Origin: Ascaphus truei
Lineage: Eukaryota; Chordata; Amphibia; Anura; Ascaphidae
DNA length: 64,000 nt
Assembly (NCBI GenBank): GCA_036426205.1
Contig: CM071574.1
Location: 16,844,381-16,908,380, forward strand
Direction: 5' to 3'
Position 1 is the first letter of the stretch, and the number at the start of each line of letters is the position of its first letter. This document shows positions 1 to 10,592 of the stretch, in pieces. The notes below the pieces were generated by a model, which was not told the origin of the DNA, did no database searches, and saw only the letters and a program-made list of their open reading frames with translations. The position numbers and the translations under genes are program-made.

Positions 1-639
1 AGACTTGGGCCTTCATGCTAACGTGTGCCCCATGCCTGCAGCAAGAAGCCTATGACGAGGAGTAGCCCGAACGTCCCTTATTTACCGCTTAGACTCAAGA
101 CGACTGACGATGCGCAGGAGACTCCGGAGAACAGGTTAATTTATATGGTAGAATGTTTTAGGATCCCACCGTGTATGGACTGGGTCTGTCTAGGTTGGTT
201 GCATTGGCGAAACGTGGAGCCCGAATGTGAATGTGCGGTTGTGTGCGTTCTTGAAGCATTACACACCAGGACGAGGAGGCAGTTAAAGAAGAAGCGGAAG
301 GGGAGCCTGACGCCCTCTGCAAAAGTGGAGTGATCATTGCTATATCAATCTTGTCTAATTCCAGAGGGCTCAGGGGACGCTTGTCCAAAAACCCATTGGG
401 CAGAAACGGTTTCCAGAACCCTCAAAGGGGACGGAGTTTCTATAGTGGTATAGCAGGAACCACAGAGACCCGGACCAGACTTCATACGCGTGGGAATCAC
501 AGGGTAAGGTGTTAGGCTATACCATATTCTCCCCATTTTCTTTTGGTGATTCCAGCGAACAATGACTCTCGTTTGGTGATGGCGTCCTGCCGGCCGGAAC
601 CATCCACAATCCACGCTAGGATTCCACTCTAGTGGAAGT
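1..639. other. Unassigned, noisy sequence at window edge
   Basis: This stretch lies next to the internal part of the minus-strand LTR element but has no counterpart in the B copy, which begins at a (CA)n join. It does not resemble the matching part of the better element at 61,147-62,857 either. Short open frames occur on both strands but show no domain I recognise. It may be further internal sequence of the LTR element or flanking DNA, degraded by base-calling noise. Confidence 0.4.
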
Positions 640-2795
640 TATCGATTTACCCCAATTATTTCGGGGGGGGAACAGAGCTCTGCTGGTGGATGCCCGTGAT
701 TTGATGTGCCTGTGGAGGAGGGGTGTGTTGTGTTGTATCTCCGATGTTGCGACCCTGCTGTGCTGTGGTGCTGACGTGTGTGCGCCCTAAATGGTCCAGT
801 CCGTCTCCGAGAGACCTCATAAATTGACGATCGATGATCCCGATGTGATGTTACATGATTGTTTGTCATTTTGCTGCTCTTGGTTAACCATCTGTGTCCT
901 ATGAAACAGGGGACCAGTTAGGTAGAGCCAAACGACTTGATTGGGAGGTGAGTTGAGTCGTACGCTGACCAGGTGGGGGTTGTCAGGGGGCCTGAGCGCT
1001 CCAGGTGATATGCGGCAGAAGCACGATGGGCCTCATATGTAAGTCTTAGGTCACCCGGGTGATAGGTGTGTGAATGGGCTCCCCTCTAACATGCGCGTCC
1101 TGGAGAGATCTGTTGTCCTCCTTGGGAGTACCGCCTTTGCACCTCCCCCCACCCCGTAGTGAGCAAGGAAACCGCTCCGGCTCATCGTGAGCTACCCTGT
1201 TGAAGCCTCACACCTGCTTTCACGTCCGATTCAGGTTGTAACGTGCTCATTACACGTGCTGCAGCGAAAATATCAGCGGTCCTAGAATAGGAAGGGTTAG
1301 TCCTCCCTATTATTGGCGTCGTTAAAGCACCAATTACTCCGTACCCCTCTCCGCTTGACCCCCGCCTACCTCCTGACCGCCAGATAGCGGCGTTCCCAGT
1401 GAGCGACCCGCCAGGGACGCCCCCTTCCCACGCGGGGCTGGTGCCCATGGACTCCCGCTTAGAAACCTGTTTGACCCTTAGTCTCTTAGTCGCATTGATG
1501 GGTTCAGCGCAGCCGAAGGCCGACGGGGTGAGACTTAACGAGTGCCGGGGGTAACCTGGGATGGGTCGGCTATGGCGTATAGCAGCGCACCCGTCCGGTT
1601 CTTCCCGACCAGGGCACTGGGAGGCCGAGCACGAGAGGGGCGGGCGGAGGGGGGAAGGCGGATAAAGGGAGCCGTGGTGTATGGTGAAGGCGGCGGCATG
1701 CAGTGGGGATTGAGGTTGGCGCTGGCTGATTGGATATTTTTTTGAATCAAGTCCAAGCAATTGGATTTATGTGGTGAAAGTGGTCTTAGTGGGTAAGGAA
1801 CACCATAAACTACCCACAAAGCTTCCGATGGAGCGGCCCTGGTGAAGAAGAGAAGGCCAGAGTTGCGGTATTTCTGAACGATGAGTCATGGGTTAAAGTA
1901 AAGAGTATGGAGTGTATGTTTAATGATGCCTATAAGTGCCGCTCCGACACAAGTTTTAAGATGGGTGGGGGCGTTATATGCCCAGGGAGGACTGGATCAA
2001 CCGCTCACCGGTATTCAGCGTCGTAAGTGGGAGCTGCCCACAGAAGTGCTGGGGCAGAGGGTCCCAAGAACTTAGCCGAGGAGTGGAACTGCAGGTCACC
2101 GAGGACCTGTTGGCACGTTCGGTGACATCACAACGCAGGGGTGAAGGTTTGTCTACTATTTCCCCACATGCCCAGGTGAAACGAGACATGTCCCAGTGCT
2201 CGATGTTCAGTGGAAGCCTCACAAATAATATAGGGACAACAGACTGTGAGGAGAGAATGATTCAGGTCGGGAAAGTGCCTCCTTTTAAGCCCAAAAAGGA
2301 TAGCTGTACATTCGCCAAGTGTGTGGACCGTGGAAAAGGTCCTGGCCTCCTGGTGTCTTGACGCTACCCTTGCAGCGGGATCCGGTAACGGGTTAAAAGC
2401 CCGTCTATCTTGTGACTGGTTAAGAGGACACTGTGCCATATTCCTTTCACCAGGGGAGAATTACCGTAGTACAGAACCAAGTGACTGTAACACCCAGAGC
2501 GTGTGCTGTTACAGGAGATTTTTACTAGCGGAGCGACATCACAGGGCACGAGACAAGTGAGTTTGAGTACCCCACAGGATCAGTTAGGGGCACCCAACAA
2601 AATTAGGCTCAGCTAGCCTCAGGTATAGTTGTGGGAATTCATGGTGACCAGTCTAATTGCAATTGATGGAGTTGTATTATCTATGCTGTGCATTTTGATC
2701 TGTAAACTAATTATGTTGCTTGAATGTCGTTCCCAAGCGCGGGACGTTGGATTTTTCACACGAGGGGGGTGGAGGAGCGACCGGGAGGAGAACGA
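640..2795 (-). mobile_element. LTR element, internal region (copy A, noisy)
   Basis: The segment matches the reverse complement of 61,147-62,857 and runs parallel to 10,655-11,818 of copy B. Anchors are the shared words 'aattatttcgg' near 656, 'gtggaagcctcacaaa' near 2,211 and 'ctgtgaggagag' near 2,245. It reads away from the LTR at 2,796-4,584, so the element lies on the minus strand with its 5' LTR at higher coordinates. No gag, protease, reverse transcriptase or integrase motif is visible. Similarity to copy B is only moderate, with scattered insertions, and one block of about 630 bp (1,161-1,789) is absent from the other copies. Confidence 0.6.
1161..1789. other. ~630 bp insertion seen only in copy A
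   Basis: Copies B and the 61-63 kb element run straight through a 'gtgggtggtaaggaaca'-like sequence. Copy A is interrupted there by about 630 bp of GC-rich DNA bounded by the similar words 'gtagtgagcaagg' and 'tagtgggtaagg'. I do not recognise the insert. The small overlapping open frames on both strands (for example 1,182-1,760 minus) look like chance products of GC-rich sequence. It could be an allele-specific insertion or a chimeric read segment. Confidence 0.45.
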
Positions 2796-4584
2796 TGTGA
2801 ACCAGGTTCCCGCAGCTCCTAGAGAACCCACCTCCCTGGAGCAGCGTTCGGATGGGGGTGCCGCGGTCGGATGCCAGCAGACGGAACACGACGGCTCTGC
2901 ATTAAAAACGGTGGGGCGCCGCAGAAGCAGGAGTATAGTAGAGTAGTGTCGGTGTGTAGTAGTCAAGCATAGCAGTAAAGAGTTAGAGTGCGTTTGCATA
3001 TTTTCTTCGCGGCGGGGCGGGGACAGCGATCAGTGGCATCAGTTGCTAAGGCACGCAAATCGCGTTGCTGCGTGGCTAACCGGCAGCTAGCAGGAGGGCG
3101 CCGCCATTGCGGAGAGACTCGCGCATGCGCAAGTGATCCGCAGAGCGCAGGTAAGGCCCCAGAGCTAGGGAGAAGTCGCGCGAGTTGTAGTAGGGAAAGG
3201 GTAGGAAGGGTTGAGGTGTGGCCTCCAAGACTCGCGCATGTGCAGGTGCAGTGCGCCACGCGGCCCAATGTATTTAGCTAGGCCTCCACTGGACTACCAA
3301 AATCCATGAGGCTTAGGGCAAGCACATCAGGTGCCTCCGTTGTGGCCAATAAGGGCACAAGGATCTCCAGAGGGGAGCAATAAGATTACATTTGCGGCGC
3401 TAGAGAACGGCAGAGTGGAGCTGGGGGCTGTGAGGGAAGGAAGGTTTGCAGAGAGCATGTGCATGCTCTCTCTAGAGTAAGGTCCCCACATCCCAAGTAA
3501 GGCCCCAATCTCCCCACAGGTTAGGGGTAAGTGTTGTAGGACGGCCCAGATAGGGACGCTGCCCTTAGTGCGGTGTCTGTGTGCTGTCTGTCAGGATCAA
3601 GGCGGCAGTGCTGTGAGGCCGACAAGAAGGGCATACGGATAGTGTGCAGGCAAGTGGCTGTACGCGTTATGAGTTTTGCAGTGGTAGTGTAGTGTTAGTG
3701 TTAGGGTTCAGTGAGTGTCAGGATGGGATGAGTTAGGGCAGGGGAGTGGGGCAGGTTATTTACTCGCAGGCCATAGGAGATTTCCCCAAGCCACCCCAGG
3801 TTGCGGTTCATCAAAGACAGGGCCCTAGGTTAGGGTTCCTGTACGTTGTTAGGGTTAGTAGTAAGGAGAGATAGGGATTATATAGCGGCGGTTGCTGTTC
3901 CCGTGATGGGTTGGTTGTCCCTGTGATGTCGTTGTGTTCGGGGCCGGGTTTTGTGGTTTGGGTGGGACCCGTCGTGGGGTTCCTGGGAGAATATTACTGG
4001 CGTAGGATCAGTACGGAGCATCGCACGTCTGACCCTTTTAGAAGATTGGTTGCGGACCGAGCATCGGATGTGCTCGGAAAAGGTATTCACTATTATATTG
4101 CCACCAAGCGGTAACCAATTAATTAGTGACTGCGCGAGTCACCCACGTTCTCTACTAGAGTGTGGGACATTGGTGTGGGGATTCTCGGGACACTGGGGGA
4201 TGGATCACCTGTGTTGGGAGCGTCCTGCGGGACGCAGTAGTAGTGTCTCCTAGAGAGGGACACAGTTATGATGTGATATTGTTGTGATTTTTTCTGCATG
4301 GTAGTTAACAGTCCTAGTTAATATAATCTGTGGAGTTGTGTGGTTCGTTATTGTGATGTCTGCGAGGAACCACTCCCCCTTGCGCTGGGATGGATGGAGC
4401 CATCGCAGGTGGAGGCGTCGCATCGTTGGGAAGTAAGTACCTAGTTAATGGCCCCAGGTTCCCCCATGGCGGACGCTCAGCCCTCTGTGAGCCAAACAGG
4501 TTAATGCACCCACACCTAGACGTAGTCAGCTAACACCTACCCACACGCCCACATCTCACTTAGGGTGGGGGTAAGAGGGCTACA
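2796..4584 (-). mobile_element. Long terminal repeat, GC-rich family (copy A)
   Basis: On the minus strand this is the same repeat as 58,941-61,146 and the solo copy at 37,729-39,072. The family begins TGTAACGGGT and ends GGCTACA. Here the plus strand starts 'tgtgaaccagg' at 2,796 (family end) and stops 'ggctaca' at 4,584 (degenerate family start). It is about 1.8 kb and contains the family's NRF1-YY1 block. Its telomere-like 'ttagggtt' words are ordinary LTR sequence. Alignment with copy B is poor before about 4,440 and nearly exact after it. Confidence 0.75.
3100..3130 (-). promoter_or_regulatory. YY1-like and NRF1-like motifs in LTR (copy A)
   Basis: GCCGCCATT at 3,100-3,108 is the reverse complement of the YY1 core AATGGCGGC. 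GCGCATGCGC at 3,121-3,130 is a full NRF1 palindrome. The same pair, in the same order relative to the LTR, is present in every LTR of this family in the window, even where the surrounding sequence differs. A promoter role is inferred; no transcription evidence is available. Confidence 0.6.
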
Positions 4585-5480
4585 TAGTGATGGAGAGCAA
4601 CACGAAGAAAAGTGATGGGAACACATGGAAATTGGGTGTATCCATTTCTGCATACTTTGAAGTAATGTTTCTTGATAGAGACAGCAGCCTTAGTTATGAA
4701 AGTAGTACAAAATGTGCCCTTTAAACAAATTAACTAGATATATATTATTAAAAAAACACAGATTGCTTTCTCTTCTTTGGTAGTTATCACTTTCTCTTTT
4801 TGTCAGCTGAAATGCATTTGAACAACCAACTGTTTATGACTGTGTACTAGTCTACTGAAATGCAATGCTGGTTACACCAGGCAAGGGAAATATTTCCAGA
4901 AAGCTTCTGTTGGGATGAGTTATTCGTGTTTAAAATAAACTATAAATGTGTTGGATACGAATACAACTCATGAAACACTGTGCTGCAGCTTGTCTCTTTT
5001 ATTGCATTGGATTTGTTTCATATATAGACTAGTTAATTTAATATACTATGTACTGAGAGGCACGTCGTATGTAACGTCTGTCGCAGATTGCTATTACATT
5101 AAATACACAATGCACAAAAAAGTATCTTATGGTTATAAACAATTAGCCGATTTAAAGAAAATGAACACTGTATTGTAGCCTCTTTTACTAACAAATAAAT
5201 GATCGTTGCTGCTCATTAATCTTTGTCTTGGGCCAGAGGTCATTTACATAAAAAAACTGTCTAACAGAAGCACGCTGCTGGCTGTAGGATCCAAAATATG
5301 CATTGCAGGAAAGGTGACAGTGTCACTTCATCACTGAGGTTACTATGACAGCAGTGACACACAAGGCAACAGTGTTTTATGGATTAACGACAGGATAGTC
5401 ACAATTAAAAATGCTGTTCTCTCATTAATGATTCCATACAGATGTAGTGTTTGAAGCATTAATCATGAAGATAAAGGAAG
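4585..5480. other. AT-rich spacer, no gene seen
   Basis: About 900 bp of AT-rich, apparently unique DNA between the LTR and the MITE at 5,489. Short open frames lack any recognisable domain. It is repeated almost base for base at 13,460-14,362. Confidence 0.6.
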
Positions 5481-5488
5481 CTTTACAG

Positions 5489-5669
5489 CGGGGGTCTCAA
5501 ACTCTGTCCTCAAGGGCCACCAACAGGCCAGCTTTTATGAATATCTCTGCTTCAGCACAGGTGGCTCAGTCAAAGACTGAGCCACTGACTGAGCCACCTG
5601 TGCTGAAGCAGAGATATCCATAAAAGCTGGCCTCTTGGTAGCCCTTGAGGACGGAGTTAGAGACCCATG
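5489..5669. mobile_element. Palindromic hAT-type MITE with 8-bp TSD
   Basis: A 181-bp foldback element. Its left end 'ggggtctcaaactctgtcct' is mirrored at the right end by 'agttagagaccc'. The centre is a long hairpin in which 'cagcacaggtggctcag' faces 'ctgagccacctgtgctg'. CTTTACAG flanks it on both sides (5,481-5,488 and 5,670-5,677). An 8-bp duplication and a terminal GGGTCTC are typical of hAT-superfamily MITEs. It has no coding capacity and would have moved in trans. Confidence 0.8.
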
Positions 5670-5799
5670 CTTTACAGACATGCAAATTAAAATACACAGG
5701 GAGACATTTTAATAGAGTTATCTTTGTAAGACGTACAAATACCTGGGCATTGTTTCCATTACCCACCAGCAAAAAAAACCTTCAAAAAAAAAAAATCTG

Positions 5800-6115
5800 C
5801 TAGTAATCAGGGCTGCAGACAGATTTACCGGGGCCCAGCACTAGAGTTATACCAGGGCCCCCCGGTGTGTCCCCCCTGTGTTGGCGGTTTTGGGGGCCCC
5901 CCCATCATTTCACACCTTGTGAGCCACTTCTATTTCCGCCCCTCTTCCCATGTATTTCTCTCTCCCCTCCGTCTCACTCCCTCTCTTCCTCATTCACCCC
6001 ACTCCCCCTCTAATAACCCTACTCTCACTCAGTCCTTCCCCCCGCCTCGCATGTATTTCTCTCCCCTCCGTCTCACGCCCTCTATCCCCCCCCTCCAATA
6101 ACCCCACTCTCACGT
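5800..6115. repeat. Pyrimidine-rich minisatellite, ~101 bp period
   Basis: Two tandem units of about 101 bp start with 'catgtatttctctc' at about 5,949 and 6,050 and continue with CT-rich sequence such as 'cccctccgtctcac'. A GC-rich lead-in containing 'ggggcccagcactag' precedes them. The open frame at 5,865-6,101 (Ser/Pro/His-rich) follows from the pyrimidine bias and is not a gene. Confidence 0.7.
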
Positions 6116-7715
6116 AGTTTCTGATTGGCTGGCATCATTCCCTTTAAGTGACGTCATGTAAAAAAAAAAAATTAAAGTCGGAACATGGTTTGAACAGCCA
6201 ATCAGGTGGCTGTTAACCATTTTGAGGCTAAATCTGATGTCACAAGCCCTATTTAAGGCCGTGACGCCTCATTTGAGCCCAAGAAGCTGACGAGACAACA
6301 TCGGTTGGGATTTACCATGGGTTTTTTTGGATTGACAGATGAAGATAAAAGATAAAGAAGATCAAGAAATGGTGACAGATGAAGATAGAAGGTGATTAAA
6401 GAAAGAAAAAAGAAGATTTGGGTACCTGATCCGGATCTTCATGGTGGATGGCATCGGATGCTGTTGGAGGCCTTCAAGGTACGTGAGCTTCCTGTTACCC
6501 CGGGAGTTGGAGGGCCACCGCTTCTAATGGCAAGTAATATATTCAATGTTTGTACATGTCTCTTTTTACAGGTTTCTTCATTGGATGTTTTTTGCTTTTT
6601 TGGGGGAGGCACATTGACTGATAATATATTAATCTGTACCACTTTAGGGCACAGATTAATACATTATTATGACAATATTTGGGGGGCATTTGTGGCTTGG
6701 TATTGCTGTTGTTTTTTTTAATGTCAGTTTCTTATGTGGATGTGATTGTTTGTTTTTTTCCTGCTTAATGTAATAAAATGTTTGCGATTGGTGTTCGTTT
6801 GTAGTTAATGTTGTATTATGTTAGCTAATGCGTTTTATGTTTATTTCAGATATTGTTTGAATGTATTTCTTTGTCTTTTAATGTTTACATTCATTAATGT
6901 TGTAGTAATTCATTGGTTTGATTGGTTAGTGTTACTATTCATTTTGAGTTGGTTTAGGAATTACTTGGTTTCATTGGTTAATGGTTTAATTATTTCATTG
7001 TTGATGTTGTTACTGCTTGTATTCATTGAATTAGCTGGCTACTGTTTTTATTTACTTTATTTAGGTATGTTTAATAATGGGCAAATAATCTATTATCCAT
7101 ATCTGGATAATAGTAATTTTGCACATTATTGTACTGTATATGTTAGGGCGAAGGGGAGGGAGGCGTGTATTGATGTTTGTTAAATATTTTTTTAATATAC
7201 ATGTGTTTCATAGTGTAGATGTGCAGGGGTCTCCGGAGCTGGGGTGCCGGTATCCCCTGCACTTTCAAGCGTCCTCGTCACGTGACCGGGACATTGAAAT
7301 TCTGCAGGGGATACCGGCACCCCATAACGGGGCCTGTATCTCCTGAAGTAGGGGGTCCTCGGACCTGAAACCAATTCTGTTCAGTTCCGGAGACCCCCTG
7401 CTCATGTACACTATTATTAAAATGTATTTATTTAGTGTACGATCGCCTGTAACAGCCTTGCATGGAGATGCAGAATCTCCATGCAAATGTCACAGGCGGC
7501 TTTTTTTTTCTCTATCAACTAGTGTACAGGAAGTTTCAGTGCGCTAGCAGAGGGAAAAAACATTGCACGCCCGAAAAGCCAGTTTTGGGCACGTTCGATA
7601 GAAAATGGGCTGAGGACCTTAGTGAATCGTGCCACCGGCTTCATTTTTTATCGGACGTGCTAATTTTTTTCAGCCCGGCGCGAAAGCTCGGAGCTTAGTG
7701 CATAGCCCCCTTAGT
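6116..7715 (+). mobile_element. Large non-autonomous DNA transposon (copy A)
   Basis: About 1.6 kb related to the element at 47,664-49,985 (opposite strand) and the fragment at 28,441. Shared landmarks in order are 'ctttaagtgacgtcatg' (6,141), 'attatccatatctggataat' with 'cattattgtactgtat' (7,090-7,140), and the foldback block 'gggataccggcacc' to 'ggggcctgtatctcc' (7,250-7,340). The end reads 'ggagcttagtgcatagcccc' (7,690). The terminal 'GGGGCTATGCACTAAGCTC' (reverse complement) recalls PIF/Harbinger-like anuran elements, but I could not fix the left end or a target duplication. There is no transposase. Confidence 0.6.
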
Positions 7716-8287
7716 TTGTTATAATCACCATGTTGGAATTGAACTCACGTTTGGTAGGTTTCAGCTCACCAGCCTTAAGAATGATTATAAGGATGACCAG
7801 AGAAGAAAAACACCTGAAAACAAGCAGGTAGTGCCGAGGCAGTGAGACCAGGATGGATTAGGAGACACTGTCCGGGTGGGGGGAATACTTTTCAGTGGTC
7901 ACCGGTTTCAAATCTCCCTCCAGAAGAAAAAAAATGGTCTACAAATTGTGTGGGTCTCGCGGGCCAATAGGAAGCTGCAACGTCATCTGTTGTTCTTATC
8001 TCAAGATTCTATCAGTCATCAACTAGGCCTGTCCAAGGGGTTAATAGGACATTTTAAAAAAATACAAAGAAATGTTTCTAAGACAAATTGTAACCACATT
8101 CACCCCTTCAGTACCAGATTGCTTAAAATATTTAATATTTCATGATATTATCGTTACAGAAGTCAGCGGAGAAAGAGGACATTGGGTGGTGTAGTAACAA
8201 TGTGCAGATCTAGCAGAAGATTTATACAGGCTAGCAAATCTTTCTTGGCTCTTCCGCTTGCTGTTAGGTAGAATCTGGGTGGATAGA
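7716..8287. other. Spacer, no gene seen
   Basis: About 570 bp with no feature I can support. The open frame at 7,876-8,145 has no recognisable motif and its frame is not kept in the B copy. Confidence 0.5.
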
Positions 8288-8475
8288 CATGGGTGCTGAA
8301 CTCCACAGTCCTCAAGAAAACCCCCAAAAGGTCAGGTTTACAGGATTTCTCAGCTTTAGCACAGGTGGCTCAATCGGGGGTTCAGGTTTTGACTGCATCA
8401 CCTGTGCTGAAGCTGGGATATCCTTAAAATGTGTCCTGTTGGGGGTTTTGAGGACTGGAGTTGAGCACCCCTGCA
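8288..8475. mobile_element. Palindromic hAT-like MITE, second copy
   Basis: It is related to the MITE at 5,489. Ends 'gggtgctgaactcca' and 'ctggagttgagcacccc' are inverted, and the centre again has 'agcacaggtggctcaat' facing 'tgcatcacctgtgct'. No clear target duplication is visible, which suggests an older insertion. Confidence 0.7.
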
Positions 8476-8722
8476 ATAACATTACAGAAAAGGAAAAAAA
8501 TTATGTCAGAAACAGGCATTTAATATATGAGCAATAGCGAAGTGCCACACCTTTGGGCCACGCCTTGCCACACCTAAGTGTCCATATTAAGGCATCTACA
8601 AAGTTGGATTTGGGACATGATGTCACCCAAGGTCCTAATTGCCACTTACTTGCCAAACCCACATGTCCATATTATGGCATCACAAAGTGGGGTGTAGGCA
8701 ATGAGGTCACCTGATGTCATAA
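8476..8722. repeat. Short direct sub-repeat, ~85 bp
   Basis: 'gtccatattaaggcatc' at 8,580 recurs as 'gtccatattatggcatc' at 8,665. Each is followed by a CRE-like word ('tgatgtcac' at about 8,619 and 'tgatgtcat' at about 8,712). This block leads straight into the 739-bp tandem repeat. Confidence 0.55.
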
Positions 8723-8723
8723 T

Positions 8724-10200
8724 GCCAATGAGTATATAACCTGGCTGTTGGTGCCCTCAAGTCAGAAGTCACCTGCTTCAAGACTGGTAACATCAAGAAA
8801 ATGGCCTAAAGTAGCAGGAGGGGAGGCCCGCGGCACAGAAGCAGATCAGCCGTAGCAGCCATAGAAGAAGGATACTACATGTCAGCAGAATAGATACCAA
8901 TCTATTTAATATCATTATCTCTTACAAATACCAACATAATCCCCCTGTAAGCACGGGCATAAATAGTAGCTCTTTTGCCAGCCATTTTTTCCAAAGCCTT
9001 GTTTATTTGTTAAAAGACTCCTGTTTGGGTCTCGCTAATTTTCAGTGAGTCTCACTTTTTGAAAAACAGCCTTCACTCATTGGAGCTTTCAGACATCAAT
9101 GGAGTCTCAATTATTGAAGGCAACACTTCCATTGAAATGTCATTTCCGTGTTAAGAACCCCCTAATATTACTGCGGTGATGATTGTAACCGAAGAGAATA
9201 AGCTCCTACCCAGCTCTTGCTTATGATACAATAAATCAGTGTTTTTCTCATTTATCTCTGTAGTTGACTTAATAATACGGTGTTGGAATGGACCTGGACA
9301 AGCCTGTTCCTGCAGCCACGTTGCTTGGTGTGCTGTGGCATGGCTGCTACGCTGATGGGCATCAGTGGAAACCTGAAAAACTAGATAAAGAACATGGAAT
9401 AAAATCAAAAAGAAGGCAGAAATCGTGCTAAGGGGCATTCCATGCCCTTTGTGCCATGCCTTGCCAATGAGTACATAACTTGTTAGTGCTCTCCAGTCAG
9501 AAGTCAAGTGCGCCTGCTTCAAGACTGGTAACATCAAGGAAAGGCCCATGTGGCACAGAAGCAGATCAGCCCCAGGAGCCAAAGAAGAAGGATGGATACA
9601 TGTCAACAGAATAGGTACCAATCTATTTAATACCATTATCTCTTACCAATAGCAACATAATTCCCCCCCCTCTAAGCTTGGGCATAAACACTGTAGTAGC
9701 AATTTGACAGCCTTTTGACCCAAAAGTAAATTTTTCCAAAGCTTTGTTGATTTGCTAAGACAACTCTTTAGGTCTCGCAAATTTTCAGTGCGTCTCACTT
9801 ATTGAAACCCAGCCCCTCCACTCATCGGTCAGCCCTCTCCACTCATCGGTGATCTCAGACATCAATGGACACTTCCATTGAAATCTCATTTTCATTTTCA
9901 GAGCCCCTGAGTATTACTTGCTGTGATTGTTTATAACCAAAGAGAATATAAGCTCTGCTCAGCTCTTGCTTATGGTATAAATCTGTTTTTCTCATTTATG
10001 TCAGTAGGACATAGGCACATGTGCCATTAATAGTGTTGCAATGGACGTAGGCAAGTGAGCCATTCATTAATACAGTGTTGGAATGGATGTTGACAGCCTA
10101 TTCCTGCTGCCACATATTGCTTGGTGTGCTGTGACACTGCTGCTATGCTGATGGGCAGCAGTGGAAACCTGAAAAGCTAGATAAAGAACTTGGAATGAAA
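8724..10200. repeat. Tandem duplication, ~739 bp x 2 (copy A)
   Basis: 'gccaatgagtatataac' at 8,724 recurs as 'gccaatgagtacataac' at 9,463. The units stay colinear through 'cttcaagactggtaacatca', 'cagaagcagatcagcc', 'accaatctatttaat' and 'ctgatgggca'. They differ by many substitutions, so the duplication is old; it is present in both A and B and is therefore not the assembly artefact. Each unit opens with a CCAAT word and a TATA-like word. No coding frame is shared by the units. The open frame at 9,151-9,636 (minus) has no recognisable domain. Confidence 0.75.
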
Positions 10201-10380
10201 CCCAAACATCAAAAGGGAGAAGAGGCAGGAGGCTTTGTACCTGAACTCAAGATGAAACCCAAAAAGCAAAATGAGAAAGCAACCCCATCTGAAAGGCAGA
10301 GGCTTTCATTTGATGTTCAGACAGGGCTGGCTTGGGCGGCAAGGCGGGGCTAGTATGTGCGGTTGTTTGGGTGTGTATAT
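10201..10380. other. Spacer before microsatellite
   Basis: Short spacer with no feature. It is repeated at about 19,290-19,461. Confidence 0.5.
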
Positions 10381-10539
10381 ATTCATACATATACATACAT
10401 ATACATACAGACACACAGACACATACACATACACACACACATACACATACACACGCACACTCACAGCATGCACATGCACAAACACATACACACACCATAT
10501 ATATACATACAGACACACACATACACAGGCACACGCACA

Positions 10540-10590
<51 letters not shown>
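10381..10590. repeat. (CA)n / (TACA)n microsatellite; A-B join
   Basis: Mixed TACA and CA repeats end in a pure (CA)n run at about 10,546-10,590. Sequence then changes abruptly to the interior of the LTR element, which is the start of block B. Open frames across it (Cys-Val or Thr-His repeats) are artefacts of the repeat. Confidence 0.9.

Positions 10591-10592
<2 letters not shown>

Noticed and set aside
158..388. 76-codon minus frame starting MDKRPLSPLELDK
   Set aside because: It looks protein-like at first but has no match I recognise and lies in the noisiest part of the window.
3660..3870. Telomere-like TTAGGG words
   Set aside because: Only isolated 'ttagggtt' words, not an array. They are part of the LTR and recur at the same place in the other LTR copies.
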